A stretch of DNA of 64,000 nt from SZUA-320 sp963707875 (GCA_963707875.1 CAVPRU010000002.1:310001-374000), one strand, 5' to 3'. Positions 37,975 through 47,221 are shown, numbered from the stretch's first letter. Numbers and translations are program-made. Notes: generated by a model from the sequence alone, not told the origin.

Positions 37975-39231
37975 CTACTCGCCGGCGATGGCCTCGATCG
38001 GGTCGAGCTGCCCGGCCCGACGGGCCGGATACCAGCCAAAGACCAGGCCGGCGAGGAGGGAGAAGACTGTGGCCGCGACCACCGCGGGGATGTTGATCGC
38101 AATGGAGAACGTCTTCCCGAAATTGGCAGCAATCAGTTCGGTGATGAGGATGAGTCCGGTCCCCGCCCCGACACCCAGCACGGCGCCCATCGCGGCCAGG
38201 GTCAGCGATTCGGCCAGGAAGAGGTGGAGGATATCGCGGTCATCGGCCCCCAGGGCCTTCCGGACCCCGATCTCCCGCACCCGCTCGCGGACCGAGATCA
38301 ACAGCACGCTGAACAGCCCGATCCCCCCGACCAGCAGAGTGATGCCGCCGATGGCGAACATCACCACGCTCCACCCGCCCAGGATGTTGTCGGCCATGGT
38401 CAGGTTCTCGAGCAGGTCCGCGGCCTCGTTTTCGATCTCGTAGTCCTTCACCCCGTGGCGCCGTTCGATCAGCCCGGGGCCGGCGGCGAGCACCGGAGCG
38501 ATCGCGTCGTCGGTTCGGGCGGTGACCAGGATGGCATCCACCCGACCTGATTCCCGGGCATACTGGGTCTGGTAGCTGTAGGGGATGTAGATCCGGCGGG
38601 CGATCCAGTCAAAGTTGGCCGGGATGAACTCGATCTGGATCGGCTCGACGACCCCGATGACCCGGAATCTGGTGCCGTTGAGGGTGATGGTCTGCCCGAC
38701 CGGTGCCGCCGCCCCGAACAGGTCCTTCACGATCTCGGACCCCACCACGGCCACTCGCGCGGTCCGCTCGATGTCGAGCGGCCGGAGGGTGCGGCCGGCG
38801 CGGGTGTTCATGTTGCGGAGTTCGAGGTAGCCGGCGTCGATCCCCTGGATCGGGACGTTGATCCGTCCCGCCGGGCCGCCCACCAGCATCGTCCCCCCGC
38901 TGGTAAAACCGTGCACCGAGGCGACGCCCGGCACCGCGGCGAGGGCCTCGAGATCAGAGAGACGCAGCCCGCTGTGCCATCGATCGGCCGCCCGCTTGGC
39001 GTCGACCTGGGGCGCCCGGTCTCGAATCCAGAAGCTCCTCGGCAGGCCCATCCGCATCATGTCGCTGGCCGCCATCTCCTGCATCGCGCCGGCCAGCGAG
39101 ATCATCGACACCAGGGAGGCCGAGCCGAACACGATGCCGGACAGGGTCAGCAGGGACCGCAGGGGGTGGACCCGGATCTCGCGGAGCGCGTCCCAGACCA
39201 GCTCGAGCCAGGCCGCCAGGCGACTACCCAT
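37975..39231 (-). CDS. MacB-like ABC transporter permease (cassette 1, second permease)
   Basis: FtsX/MacB-type permease of 418 residues: an N-terminal membrane helix (RSLLTLSGIVFGSASLVSMI), a periplasmic MacB-PCD domain and three C-terminal helices with YPARRAGQLDPIEAI, the conserved end. Three helices surround GIGLFSVLLISVRERVREIGVRK. ATG 39231 overlaps the end of the upstream permease by eight bases, which decides it over the start at 39255. It probably dimerises with that permease to export a substrate or drive an outer membrane step. Confidence 0.9.
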   Translation of the reverse strand: MGSRLAAWLELVWDALREIRVHPLRSLLTLSGIVFGSASLVSMISLAGAMQEMAASDMMRMGLPRSFWIRDRAPQVDAKRAADRWHSGLRLSDLEALAAVPGVASVHGFTSGGTMLVGGPAGRINVPIQGIDAGYLELRNMNTRAGRTLRPLDIERTARVAVVGSEIVKDLFGAAAPVGQTITLNGTRFRVIGVVEPIQIEFIPANFDWIARRIYIPYSYQTQYARESGRVDAILVTARTDDAIAPVLAAGPGLIERRHGVKDYEIENEAADLLENLTMADNILGGWSVVMFAIGGITLLVGGIGLFSVLLISVRERVREIGVRKALGADDRDILHLFLAESLTLAAMGAVLGVGAGTGLILITELIAANFGKTFSIAINIPAVVAATVFSLLAGLVFGWYPARRAGQLDPIEAIAGE

Positions 39232-40453
39232 GGCGGAGCGCCTCGACCGGCGCAATCGTCGCCGCCCGCCAGGCGGGGTAGAGCCCCGCCAGCAACCCGA
39301 CGCTCAGGGCCGTGGCCAGTCCAATGACCGCGATGCCGGGCGTTACCACCGCCGGCAGCCTCATGAACATGCTGACCACCGAAGTGAGACCGGTGCCGAG
39401 CCCGAGTCCGGCCAGTCCACCGAGCAGGGTGACCACCAGGACTTCGGCCAGCACCTGGAGGAAGATCGACCCGGCGGTGGCTCCGATGGCCATCCGGGTC
39501 CCCAGCTCGCGGATCCGCTCCACCACCGAGGCCAGCAGGGTGTTGGCGATCACGATGCCGCCGGTGAACAGCGAGACCACCCCGACCACCAGGAAGATGT
39601 AGTTGAACATCATCAGGAACGCGCTGTCGTCGTCGTCCTGGCCTCCGGGGGGGGAGACATCGAAGTCCTCGACCTTGTGCCGGGCGTACAGCAGACTCCG
39701 GACCTCGTCATCGGCCGTCTTGACCCCCACGGCCGGATCGGCCTTGAGGGTCATGAAGTCGAGTCGACCCCCTCCCGTCTTGTCGAACTGGGCGATCGCG
39801 GTGGAAATCGGGATGTAGGCCCGCTCGTTCCGATACTCCAGGGAGTTCCCGCTCCAGACCGCGAAGTAGAACTCCTCCCGCTCCAGCACGCCCACCACCC
39901 GGAAGGCCTTGCCGTCCAGCACCACCAGTTGGCTCAGGGCATTCTGGGCCCGGCCGAACAGCGAGTCGGCAAACTTCCACCCCATCACCATCACCCGGGC
40001 CTGGCGGGCCACATCCAGGTCGCTCAGGTAGCGACCCACCTGGGGTCGGATGTCATTGATGATGGCATAGTCCGGCACCGTGCCAACCACCTCGCCGGTG
40101 AATCCCCCGTTGCCGGCCTGGTACCGAAGCTGGCGGCTCCAGCCGGGGCTGACCGCCGAGAGGCTCCGGGCCCGGCGGCGAAGAAACTGGGCGTCGTCGA
40201 AGGTCAGCCGCTTGGAGGCGAGTTCGCGGGGGGTCGGTTCCGGGGGCAGGTCCCGATCCCGGACGATCATCGTGCCCACCCCGCCCACCTCGGCCAGATA
40301 CTGCTGGGTGATGGTCGCCTGACCGCCGAACAGCGCCAGCACCGCGACGATGCTGGCAGTGCCCAGGATCAGGCCCAGCAGCGACAGCAGGGTCTGACCC
40401 AGCCGGCGCCGGGCCTCGTCCAGGCCGGTCAGCAGGGATTCGAGAATCCCCAT
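39224..40453 (-). CDS. MacB-like ABC transporter permease (cassette 1, first permease)
   Basis: A 409-residue permease of the same family: N-terminal helix (GQTLLSLLGLILGTASIVAV), a periplasmic domain (VMVMGWKFADSLFG, KAFRVVGVLEREEFYF) and three C-terminal helices ending LYPAWRAATIAPVEALRHG. It lies three bases after the ATP-binding protein gene. Classical MacB fuses ATPase and permease; here they are separate and there are two different permeases. Confidence 0.9.
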   Translation of the reverse strand: MGILESLLTGLDEARRRLGQTLLSLLGLILGTASIVAVLALFGGQATITQQYLAEVGGVGTMIVRDRDLPPEPTPRELASKRLTFDDAQFLRRRARSLSAVSPGWSRQLRYQAGNGGFTGEVVGTVPDYAIINDIRPQVGRYLSDLDVARQARVMVMGWKFADSLFGRAQNALSQLVVLDGKAFRVVGVLEREEFYFAVWSGNSLEYRNERAYIPISTAIAQFDKTGGGRLDFMTLKADPAVGVKTADDEVRSLLYARHKVEDFDVSPPGGQDDDDSAFLMMFNYIFLVVGVVSLFTGGIVIANTLLASVVERIRELGTRMAIGATAGSIFLQVLAEVLVVTLLGGLAGLGLGTGLTSVVSMFMRLPAVVTPGIAVIGLATALSVGLLAGLYPAWRAATIAPVEALRHG

Positions 40454-40456
40454 GGA

Positions 40457-41134
40457 TCAGGCGGCGACCCGACCGTCGGCCATCTCGATGATCCGCTGGG
40501 CCCGGGCGGCCACGTTGGGGTCATGGGTGACCAGGATGATGGTGTGTCCCGCGGCGTGGAGCTCCGCGAAGGTGGCCATGACCTCCGCGCCAGCCCGCGA
40601 GTCGAGGTTTCCGGTGGGTTCGTCCGCCATCAGGATGGCCGGCTCACCGACCAGGGCCCGCGCGATGGCCACCCGCTGCCGTTCCCCGCCCGAGAGTTCA
40701 TCCGGCCGGTGGCCAATCCGGTCCGCCAATCCCAACCGGTCGAGCAGCTTCCGGGCCCGCTCGCGCCGTTCCCGCCGGGGAACCCCGCCCCGGTACTTGA
40801 GCGGGAGGGCCACGTTCTCATCCACGGTCATCCGCGGCATCAGGTTGAAGGTCTGGAAGACAAACCCGACCTTGTGATTCCGGACCCGGGCCAATTGACG
40901 CCGGCTCAGTCGGCCCACGTCCTGGTCGTCGAGCCGGTACTGCCCGTCGGTGGCGGTATCGAGGCAGCCGAGGATGTGCATCAGGGTGCTCTTGCCACTG
41001 CCGGAGGGTCCCATGACCGCCACGAACTCACCGGCGGCGATGTCGACGTCGACCCCGCGCAGGGCGGGGACCTCGACCCGACCCATCCGGTAGATCTTGG
41101 TCAGGCCACGAGCCTGGAGCAGCGAAGTGCTCAC
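40457..41134 (-). CDS. ABC transporter ATP-binding protein (cassette 1)
   Basis: LolD/MacB-type ATPase of 225 residues. Walker A GPSGSGKST, signature LSGGERQRVAIAR, Walker B ILMADEPTGNLD and the H-loop VTHDPNVAARA are intact. Its start overlaps the adaptor gene stop (ATGA), placing it in the adaptor-ATPase-permease-permease order. Confidence 0.95.
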   Translation of the reverse strand: MSTSLLQARGLTKIYRMGRVEVPALRGVDVDIAAGEFVAVMGPSGSGKSTLMHILGCLDTATDGQYRLDDQDVGRLSRRQLARVRNHKVGFVFQTFNLMPRMTVDENVALPLKYRGGVPRRERRERARKLLDRLGLADRIGHRPDELSGGERQRVAIARALVGEPAILMADEPTGNLDSRAGAEVMATFAELHAAGHTIILVTHDPNVAARAQRIIEMADGRVAA

Positions 41135-42258
41135 TTGGAAATGCGGGCGGCCCGCTCGGCGGCCGCGATCGGGTCTTCCAGCGCGAGCGAATCACCCGCC
41201 GCCAGCCCCTCGAGAATCTCGACGTAGCTGAGATCGCTCAACCCCAGGCGAACCGGAACGCGGTCATGGCCCGTGGCAGTGAGCCGGTAGACGATCGGCT
41301 GTCCTTCGCTCAGGAAGACCGCTTCGACCGGAACCCGGAGGACGTCCGGTCGCACCGGCCCCCGAATCCAGACGTTGGCCGTCATGCCGGGACGGAGCAC
41401 CCCGGTGCCGATGACCCGGATCTCGACGTCAAAGACCCGGACCCGCTCCTGCTGCCGGGCGGCAGGGGGGACCAGGCGGACCACGCCAAGGACCGTGTCG
41501 TTGGCAAACGCGTCCACCGTGAGGGCCACGCTGTCCCCCATCGCCACCTTGCCGATGTCGACCTCATTGATCGCGGCCTTGACCCGGAGAGCCGACAGAT
41601 CGGCGATGGTGAAGAGTTCGGTGCCCCCACCGAAAGTGCTGGTCCCCCCGACCACCGTCTCGCCCTCCTCCACCCCGCGCTTGATGATCACTCCGGCCGT
41701 CGGGGCGGTGATCCGGGCCCACTGGGACGTATCCCCCGCGGTGATCCCGCTCTGTTCCACGAACCGGAGCTGGTCGACAGCGGTCTGCAGCTCATTGAGC
41801 GCCTGGTCATGCGCGGCGCGTTTCTGCTCAACCTCTTCCTGGGTCACGCCACCGGACCTGGCCACACCCTCGGTGCGTTCCAGGTCCCGGCGAGTCCGCT
41901 CCACCCGGATCTGGGCCGCGACCTGCTCGCTCCGGAGCCGGGAAATGCTGTTGGCCTGGGCCATGTCCGGCACCACCCTGGCCAGCAGCTGCCCCGGGGT
42001 GACCCGGGCCCCTTCCCGCACCAGCAAGCGCTCGACGATGCCGGAAATCGGTGATTTGACGATGATCTGGCGTTCCGGCTCGACCAGGCCGGTCTCCTCA
42101 ACCACCACCCGGATTTCACCGCGTTCGGCGGCACCGACCCGGAACGGCCGGGCGGCATTGCTTTCGGCCCCATTGGCATTGGCGCAGGCCGCCACGATGG
42201 CGAGGGGAACGACCCGCAACAGTGAAGAGAGAGTTCGAGGCATCCGGACACCACGCAT
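41131..42258 (-). CDS. Periplasmic adaptor (membrane fusion) lipoprotein, cassette 1
   Basis: MacA/HlyD-type adaptor of about 375 residues that links the ABC permeases to an outer membrane channel. The N-terminus has a lipoprotein-like signal (LAIVAACANANG). A lipoyl/barrel-sandwich half (SPISGIVERLLVREGARVTP), a coiled-coil hairpin (EQVAAQIRVERTRRDLERTE and on) and the second half (ITAPTAGVIIKRGVEEGETV) follow. Start choice is open between ATG 42258 and ATG 42243; no strong ribosome-binding site is seen. No outer membrane channel gene is in the window. Confidence 0.88.
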   Translation of the reverse strand: MRGVRMPRTLSSLLRVVPLAIVAACANANGAESNAARPFRVGAAERGEIRVVVEETGLVEPERQIIVKSPISGIVERLLVREGARVTPGQLLARVVPDMAQANSISRLRSEQVAAQIRVERTRRDLERTEGVARSGGVTQEEVEQKRAAHDQALNELQTAVDQLRFVEQSGITAGDTSQWARITAPTAGVIIKRGVEEGETVVGGTSTFGGGTELFTIADLSALRVKAAINEVDIGKVAMGDSVALTVDAFANDTVLGVVRLVPPAARQQERVRVFDVEIRVIGTGVLRPGMTANVWIRGPVRPDVLRVPVEAVFLSEGQPIVYRLTATGHDRVPVRLGLSDLSYVEILEGLAAGDSLALEDPIAAAERAARISK

Positions 42259-42334
42259 GGAGGAAGGAATTGGTCTGGCTACTGACGGACGGGGTCCAGG
42301 ACCAGGTTTCATCCTGATACAGGGCATCGGCGAC

Positions 42335-42364
42335 TTGCCAAACCACGATCCTCGGCCGTAACAT
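42335..42364 (+). promoter_or_regulatory. Candidate sigma70-type promoter for the SDR gene
   Basis: TTGCCA (42335-42340) and TAACAT (42359-42364) are spaced by 18 bases, matching the -35 and -10 consensus at five and four positions. It lies 55 bases before the chosen SDR start in a divergent intergenic region. Prediction from pattern only. Confidence 0.35.
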
Positions 42365-42419
42365 TCGACAACACAACAAGTTATCTGTTCCTGGACTCGG
42401 GATGAAACGAGGTGTTCAG

Positions 42420-43127
42420 ATGAGCGGACAGGGACCAGTGGCGGTGGTCACGGCGGCGGGGCAGGGGATTGGCGCGGGGTGCGCCCGGGCCCTGTCGGCC
42501 GCCGGGTACCGGATGGTTCTGCAATCGGCCTCCGGTGGAGCGGTGGCCCTGGCCAAGGAACTCGGCGGCGTCGGAACCACCGGCAGCATCACCAGCCCGG
42601 AGGACCTTCAGGCCCTGGTGACCCTCGCCATGGAGCGGTTTGGCCGGATCGACGCCGTGGTGAACAACGCGGGACATGTCCCGCGCGGGGACCTGCTGTC
42701 GCTCACGGATGAGGACTGGCTGGCGGGGATGGAGATGTTGTTGCTGCCGGTGATCCGGATGGCGCGGCTGGTGACCCCGATCATGATCGGGCAGGGCGGT
42801 GGGGCGATCGTCAACATCTCCACCTTCGGGGCCGTCGAACCGGCCGCGGGGTATCCGATCTCCTCGGTGGTGCGGTCCGGTCTGGGGGCGTTCACCAAGC
42901 TCTATGCCGATCGCTATGCCGGGGACGGCATCAGGATGAACGCGGTGTTGCCGGGGATGGTGGAGAACCACCCGGTCGATCCCAGCGCGCTCAAGGCGAT
43001 TCCCCGCGGCACCCCGGTCCGGGTGGTGGAGATCGCCGAAGCGGTGCGGTTCCTCCTCTCGCCGGAATCGAGCGGGATGACCGGTCAGCAGATTCGGGTG
43101 GACGCGGGGGCCGGCCGGTCGTTCTGA
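42420..43127 (+). CDS. SDR family protein lacking the catalytic Lys
   Basis: Short-chain dehydrogenase/reductase fold protein, 235 residues. The nucleotide-binding TAAGQGIGAG, NNAG (residues 82-85) and Ser134 are present. The catalytic YxxxK reads Y145-P-I-S-S149, so Ser replaces Lys, although the following helix (VVRSGLGAFTKLYADRYA) and VLPGMVENHP are ordinary. This variant may be family-wide rather than a damage event. ATG 42420 is favoured over 42402 because GAGGTG lies before it. Substrate unknown; it could be a reductase with altered chemistry or non-catalytic. Confidence 0.85.
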   Translation: MSGQGPVAVVTAAGQGIGAGCARALSAAGYRMVLQSASGGAVALAKELGGVGTTGSITSPEDLQALVTLAMERFGRIDAVVNNAGHVPRGDLLSLTDEDWLAGMEMLLLPVIRMARLVTPIMIGQGGGAIVNISTFGAVEPAAGYPISSVVRSGLGAFTKLYADRYAGDGIRMNAVLPGMVENHPVDPSALKAIPRGTPVRVVEIAEAVRFLLSPESSGMTGQQIRVDAGAGRSF

Positions 43128-43133
43128 GGCTGG

Positions 43134-43730
43134 TCAGTGGAGGAGCCGGTGGCTGATCCAGACCACCGGCAGTTTCAGGGCCTCGGCGGCCAGGTACCGC
43201 AGTTCGGCGCCCAGTCGAAGGGAGATCGGGCTGGTCTGGGTGGGCGAAGTCGCGGCCTGGAGCCCGTGGGCGCGGGCCTCCACCCGGAGCCTCGCCATGT
43301 GAAACGGGTCGCTCACCAGAATGACGGAGTGCAGTCCCTGATCCTCGAGCCATTCGGCCGCGCTCGCGATGGACTCCCTGGAGTTCCGTCCGATGGGGAT
43401 CACCGCGACGGTCGTGTCCACCACCCCATGGGAGACCAGGTACTGCCGGCTGACCGTGGCCTCACTCACGACATCCCCCACCGCCATTCCGCCCGTCACC
43501 ACGATCAACGGGGCCCGGTCGGTCAGATAGAGCTCGGCAGCGTGATCCAGCCGGGCCCGCAGCACATCCGACGGGCGTCCGTTGTATTGCGCGGCTCCGA
43601 GTACCACGATCGCGTCCGACACCGGCCGCTCGTCGTATCGACTGACGGCCAGGACATAGACGAACAAGGCGCCGTACAGGACGGCGCCGATCACCATCAG
43701 CCGAACGGCCCATCGGCCGGATCGCTTCAC
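43134..43730 (-). CDS. YdcF/SanA-type DUF218 membrane protein
   Basis: A 198-residue protein with one N-terminal membrane helix (VRLMVIGAVLYGALFVYVLA) and a DUF218 domain: AIVVLGAAQYNGRPSDVLRA, PLIVVTGG, NSRESIASAAEWL and ILVSDPFHMARL. Family members such as SanA affect envelope permeability, but the reaction is not established. Its ATG overlaps the stop of the upstream nuclease gene (ATGA). Confidence 0.88.
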   Translation of the reverse strand: MKRSGRWAVRLMVIGAVLYGALFVYVLAVSRYDERPVSDAIVVLGAAQYNGRPSDVLRARLDHAAELYLTDRAPLIVVTGGMAVGDVVSEATVSRQYLVSHGVVDTTVAVIPIGRNSRESIASAAEWLEDQGLHSVILVSDPFHMARLRVEARAHGLQAATSPTQTSPISLRLGAELRYLAAEALKLPVVWISHRLLH

Positions 43731-45115
43731 AAGCTGAACGACTCCCCCTGCCGCGGCACGATGACCTCGCCCACGCCTTCGGCTTCCAGCAGCTGCGCCA
43801 TCGACAGCGCCGGACCCGCTTCGCCGTGGACGACGAAGGCCCGGCGGATCGGCCCACCCAGCGCCCGCACCCAGGACCGGAGGCCCTCCCGATCCGCGTG
43901 CGCGGAGTATCCGGTGAGGGTTTCCACCTCGGCCCGGCGGGGGAACATGTCCCCGTAGACCTTGATCGAATCCGTCCCCTCCTGAATCCGCCGGCCCAGG
44001 GTGTGCTCCGCCTGGAACCCGACGAAGAGGATCAGGTTGCGGTGGTCGCCGGCGTGATTGGAGAGATGATGGAGGATCCGGCCGGCCTCCGCCATGCCGG
44101 ACGCCGAGATGATGACTGCGGGGCCATTGAGGGTGTTGAGCCGCTTCGAGTCCTCCACGGTCTGGGTGTACTGCAGCAGCGGAAAGTCGAAGAGCGCGCT
44201 GGTCTGTCCGGCCAGATGTTCGCGCCGGTCGAACAGCTCCGGGTGCATGCGGAACACCGTCGTGGTATCCACCGCCAGCGGGCTGTCGACGTAGATCGGG
44301 ATCGTGGGAATTGCTCCACGCCGGTGGAGCGCGTGCAGGGCGTACACGATTTCCTGGGTTCGACCCAGCGCAAACGCCGGAATCAGCAGCTTGCCCCCTC
44401 GCCCGACGACCCGCCGGACGATCTCCCCGAGTTTCTCCTCACCCTGCGCGACCGAATCGTGGACCCGATCGCCGTAGGTGGATTCGATGATCAGGGTGTC
44501 CACCGGCCCCGACGGCGGGTCGGGATCGCGAATGATCGGCAGCCCGGCTCGCCCGATGTCTCCGGAGAAGACCAGGCGATGTCCCGGGCCCTCCGTCAGC
44601 CGGATGTCCACCGAGGCGGAACCCAGAATGTGGCCCGCGTCGGTGAACTCGAATCGCAGGTGACGCCGCAGATGCTGGACCCGCCGGTACGGGATGCCGA
44701 CCATCAACTCCTGCACCGCGACGGCATCGGCCATGCCATAGAGCGGTTCGGATTCCGGGCCCCGCTTCCCGCGGCGCTCGAGGTACTCGGCGTCCCGCTC
44801 CTGAATCTGCGCCGAGTCCGGGAGCATGACCGCGCAGAGATCGCGGGTGGCGGGGGTGGCGTAGATCGGTCCGCGGAAGCCATGGCGGGTCAGCAACGGA
44901 AGCCGACCGCTGTGGTCGATGTGGGCGTGACTCAGGACCACCGCGTCGAGCCGGCGGGCGTCGAACGGGAGCTGGCGATTCTGCTCCGCCGCCTCCTTCC
45001 GTCGCCCCTGGAACAGCCCGGCATCGAGCGCGATCCGGGCCCCCGCGGCCTCCAGAAGATGGAGTGATCCGGTGACCTGACCGGCGGCACCCCAGAAGGT
45101 GACTTGCAACGTCAT
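43727..45115 (-). CDS. Metallo-beta-lactamase/beta-CASP RNA-processing-type nuclease
   Basis: A 462-residue metal-dependent nuclease related to CPSF73 and bacterial beta-CASP proteins. The Zn motif is H63-A-H65-I-D67-H68 (LSHAHIDHSG), with a second His in FTDAGHILGSAS and Asp in VFSGDIG. The beta-CASP insert and the C-terminal RMMBL region (TLTGYSAHADREGLRSWV) are present. A cytoplasmic RNA processing or decay role is likely by family. It ends three bases from upp on the same strand. Confidence 0.92.
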   Translation of the reverse strand: MTLQVTFWGAAGQVTGSLHLLEAAGARIALDAGLFQGRRKEAAEQNRQLPFDARRLDAVVLSHAHIDHSGRLPLLTRHGFRGPIYATPATRDLCAVMLPDSAQIQERDAEYLERRGKRGPESEPLYGMADAVAVQELMVGIPYRRVQHLRRHLRFEFTDAGHILGSASVDIRLTEGPGHRLVFSGDIGRAGLPIIRDPDPPSGPVDTLIIESTYGDRVHDSVAQGEEKLGEIVRRVVGRGGKLLIPAFALGRTQEIVYALHALHRRGAIPTIPIYVDSPLAVDTTTVFRMHPELFDRREHLAGQTSALFDFPLLQYTQTVEDSKRLNTLNGPAVIISASGMAEAGRILHHLSNHAGDHRNLILFVGFQAEHTLGRRIQEGTDSIKVYGDMFPRRAEVETLTGYSAHADREGLRSWVRALGGPIRRAFVVHGEAGPALSMAQLLEAEGVGEVIVPRQGESFSL

Positions 45116-45118
45116 CGC

Positions 45119-45757
45119 TCAGCGGGTCCCGAAGATCCGGTCGCCGGCATCGCCGAGGCCCGGGAGGATGTAGCCGTGGTCGTCGAGCTGTCGGTCCAGC
45201 GCGGCGGCAAAGATCATCACGTCGGGATGGGCGCGCTGCATGGCCTCGATGCCTTCCGGGGCGGCCACCAGGGAGAGAAAACGAATTCGGGAGGCGCCGG
45301 AATCCTTGAGGCTCCGGACCGCGGCGACCGCGGAACCCCCGGTGGCCAGCATCGGATCGAGGACCAGAAAGTCCCGGTCGGCCTCGGCGGAGGGGACCTT
45401 GAAGTAGTAGCTCACGGGCTTGAGGGTGGCATGGTCGCGGAAGAGACCGACATGGCCCACCCGGGCGGAGGGGATCAGCTGGGTGATTCCGTCCACCATC
45501 CCGAGTCCGGCCCGGAGGATCGGGACCAGGGTGAGTTTCTTCCCGGCCACCTTGTGGCCGGTGGTGCGCTCCAGCGGGGTCTCCACCGCCACCGACTCCA
45601 TCGCCAGATCCCGGGTCACCTCATAGGTCATCAGCATGGCGATTTCGCTCACCAGTTGCTTGAAGTCCTTGGTGGGAGTGGCTCGATCGCGGAGAATGGC
45701 CAGCTTGTGCCGGATCAGCGGGTGGTCAAGGACGGTGAGATTCGGGTGGTCGGCCAT
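45119..45757 (-). CDS. upp: Uracil phosphoribosyltransferase
   Basis: Salvages uracil to UMP with PRPP; 212 residues. The start MADHPNLTVLDHPLIRHKLA and PRPP loop VLDPMLATGGSA are diagnostic, along with LVPILRAGLGMVDG and the C-terminal YILPGLGDAGDRIFGT. ATG 45757 was chosen from the family N-terminus; the frame is open further upstream. Confidence 0.95.
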   Translation of the reverse strand: MADHPNLTVLDHPLIRHKLAILRDRATPTKDFKQLVSEIAMLMTYEVTRDLAMESVAVETPLERTTGHKVAGKKLTLVPILRAGLGMVDGITQLIPSARVGHVGLFRDHATLKPVSYYFKVPSAEADRDFLVLDPMLATGGSAVAAVRSLKDSGASRIRFLSLVAAPEGIEAMQRAHPDVMIFAAALDRQLDDHGYILPGLGDAGDRIFGTR

Positions 45758-45842
45758 ACCGACAATATAGGGGTCGCCGGTCGGTCTGACGCCAGCACCG
45801 CCCCGGATTGGCGCCTGGGCTGCGGCCCCCCAAGAACCCGAA

Positions 45843-45891
45843 CGGCCACCCCGATCGAGGTGGCCGTGGTCAATCGAGGTGGCCGTGGTCA
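45843..45891. repeat. Hairpin plus 19-bp tandem repeat
   Basis: CGGCCACC (45843-45850) pairs with GGTGGCCG (45859-45866). A 19-bp unit starting ATCGAGGTGG is repeated back to back at 45854-45872 and 45873-45891. It lies in the 156-bp gap between the Spy-like gene stop and the upp start. It may end the Spy-like transcript, but there is no clean T-run. Confidence 0.5.
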
Positions 45892-45913
45892 ACGGTCAAA
45901 GAACGTCGACGCC

Positions 45914-46474
45914 CTAGGCCCCGCCGATCCCGGCGCCACCGGGCGGCCGCCGCATCCCTCCGCGCTGCCCCCGGACCGGACCCTGACCGCGACCCTGGAA
46001 TCGGTGCTGGCCGGGTTGCCGGACCGCGCCACTCATTCGCCCTCCGCGCCCTTCCGCCCCACCCTGGCGGAGCTGTTGCCGGACTCGCTGCTCGCGAAGC
46101 TGATTGAGCTGACCGCGCTGGGCGTCGGTGAGTACCCCGCCGACCCGATCCCCCCGCTCCCCGGCCCGGCTGCGAATCGCTTCCCGCTGGGCCCGCATCT
46201 GCTCGCGGAAGGCCTCCGGGGTGATCTCGCCGGCCCGGAACCGGGAGCGGAGCTCCATCTGAGAGTGCATGATGGTGCGACGGGTCGCGACGTCTTCCTC
46301 ACGGAAGGCGCGCAGTTTGGCCAGCTGATCGTCCGTGAGCTGAAGCCGTTCGCGGAGCCGCATGACGGTTTCGGGCGTGGCGCCGGCCCGGGCTGGCCGC
46401 CGGCCGGGTTGAGCGGCGAGCGGCGCGGAACTGAGTACGGCCAGCGCCAGCAATGCGATGATGCGTGGTGACAT
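45914..46474 (-). CDS. Spy/CpxP-like periplasmic LTXXQ protein
   Basis: A 186-residue exported protein: signal peptide (ALLALAVLSSAPLAAQ), then a helical region with two LTXXQ motifs (LTDDQ, LTDAQ), as in Spy/CpxP chaperones. The C-terminal 55 residues are Gly/Arg/Gln-rich and probably disordered. ATG 46474 is preceded by AGAGGA at good spacing. Role as a periplasmic chaperone or metal-stress protein is by family only. Confidence 0.75.
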   Translation of the reverse strand: MSPRIIALLALAVLSSAPLAAQPGRRPARAGATPETVMRLRERLQLTDDQLAKLRAFREEDVATRRTIMHSQMELRSRFRAGEITPEAFREQMRAQREAIRSRAGERGDRVGGVLTDAQRGQLNQLREQRVRQQLRQGGAEGRGGRMSGAVRQPGQHRFQGRGQGPVRGQRGGMRRPPGGAGIGGA

Positions 46475-46654
46475 GAGCTTCCTCTGTGTTGTGGGCCTGC
46501 TCCACGACCGTCTCATTTGCCGTGGTCCTGGGAACCTGCCTGCGATCCGGTAGACGGGCGCCGGGGCAGGATGTTAGGCCGGGCGGAACTTTTCCTCCGG
46601 CCCCTCCGTTGGGTTAAGATCCGTTCACCATCCGTCCCTGTCCTGGAGTCTGCC

Positions 46655-47215
46655 ATGTCACGCATGCTGCGCCGGTTGCCGGCCGTTCTGGCCCTGCTGA
46701 CCCTCCCCGTTCTACCCGCCGCCGCCCAGTCGGGACTGATGGCGGATTTGCTGAAGGACGTCTCTGAAGTGGAGTCGAAACTGGTCGGCCTGGCCAAGGC
46801 GATGCCCGAGGCGAGCTACTCGTGGAGCCCCGCCGAGGGGGTCCGATCGGTTGGGGGTGTGTTTCAGCATGTGGCGGCCGACAACTATCTGCTCCCGGCG
46901 CTGCTGGGCGTGGCGCCTCCCGCCGCCACCGGGATCAAGGCGGCGGAGTACCCGACCGTCCTGGCGTATGAGACCCGGAAAGTGGATCGAGCGACGGTCA
47001 TTGCCGATCTGGAGGCGTCCTTCGCCCACCTGAAGAAGGCGATGATGGACACGCCCGACGGCAAGCTCGGCGAGAAGGTCACGTTCTTCGGACAGGAACA
47101 GACGATCCAGCAGGTCTGGGTGTTGACGACGACCCACCTGCACGAGCACCTCGGGCAGTCGATCGCCTACGCCCGGAGCAACGGAGTGGTGCCGCCCTGG
47201 AGCCGGGGCGGCTGA
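46655..47215 (+). CDS. DinB family protein, exported
   Basis: A 186-residue DinB/YfiT-type four-helix metal-binding protein with a signal peptide (LPAVLALLTLPVLPAAAQ), which is unusual for this mainly cytoplasmic superfamily. Three His (GVFQHVAADNY and THLHEHLGQS with HxxxH) form the expected metal site. ATG 46655 has GGAG eight bases upstream (CTGGAGTCTGCC). Family members include thiol transferases and hydrolases; the reaction is unknown. Confidence 0.85.
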   Translation: MSRMLRRLPAVLALLTLPVLPAAAQSGLMADLLKDVSEVESKLVGLAKAMPEASYSWSPAEGVRSVGGVFQHVAADNYLLPALLGVAPPAATGIKAAEYPTVLAYETRKVDRATVIADLEASFAHLKKAMMDTPDGKLGEKVTFFGQEQTIQQVWVLTTTHLHEHLGQSIAYARSNGVVPPWSRGG

Positions 47216-47221
47216 GGTCGA

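Noticed and set aside
38858..41227. 789-codon plus-strand frame across the ABC cassette
   Set aside because: It is antisense to two permeases and an ATPase with intact Walker motifs. The product is low-complexity Gln/His/Gly-rich.
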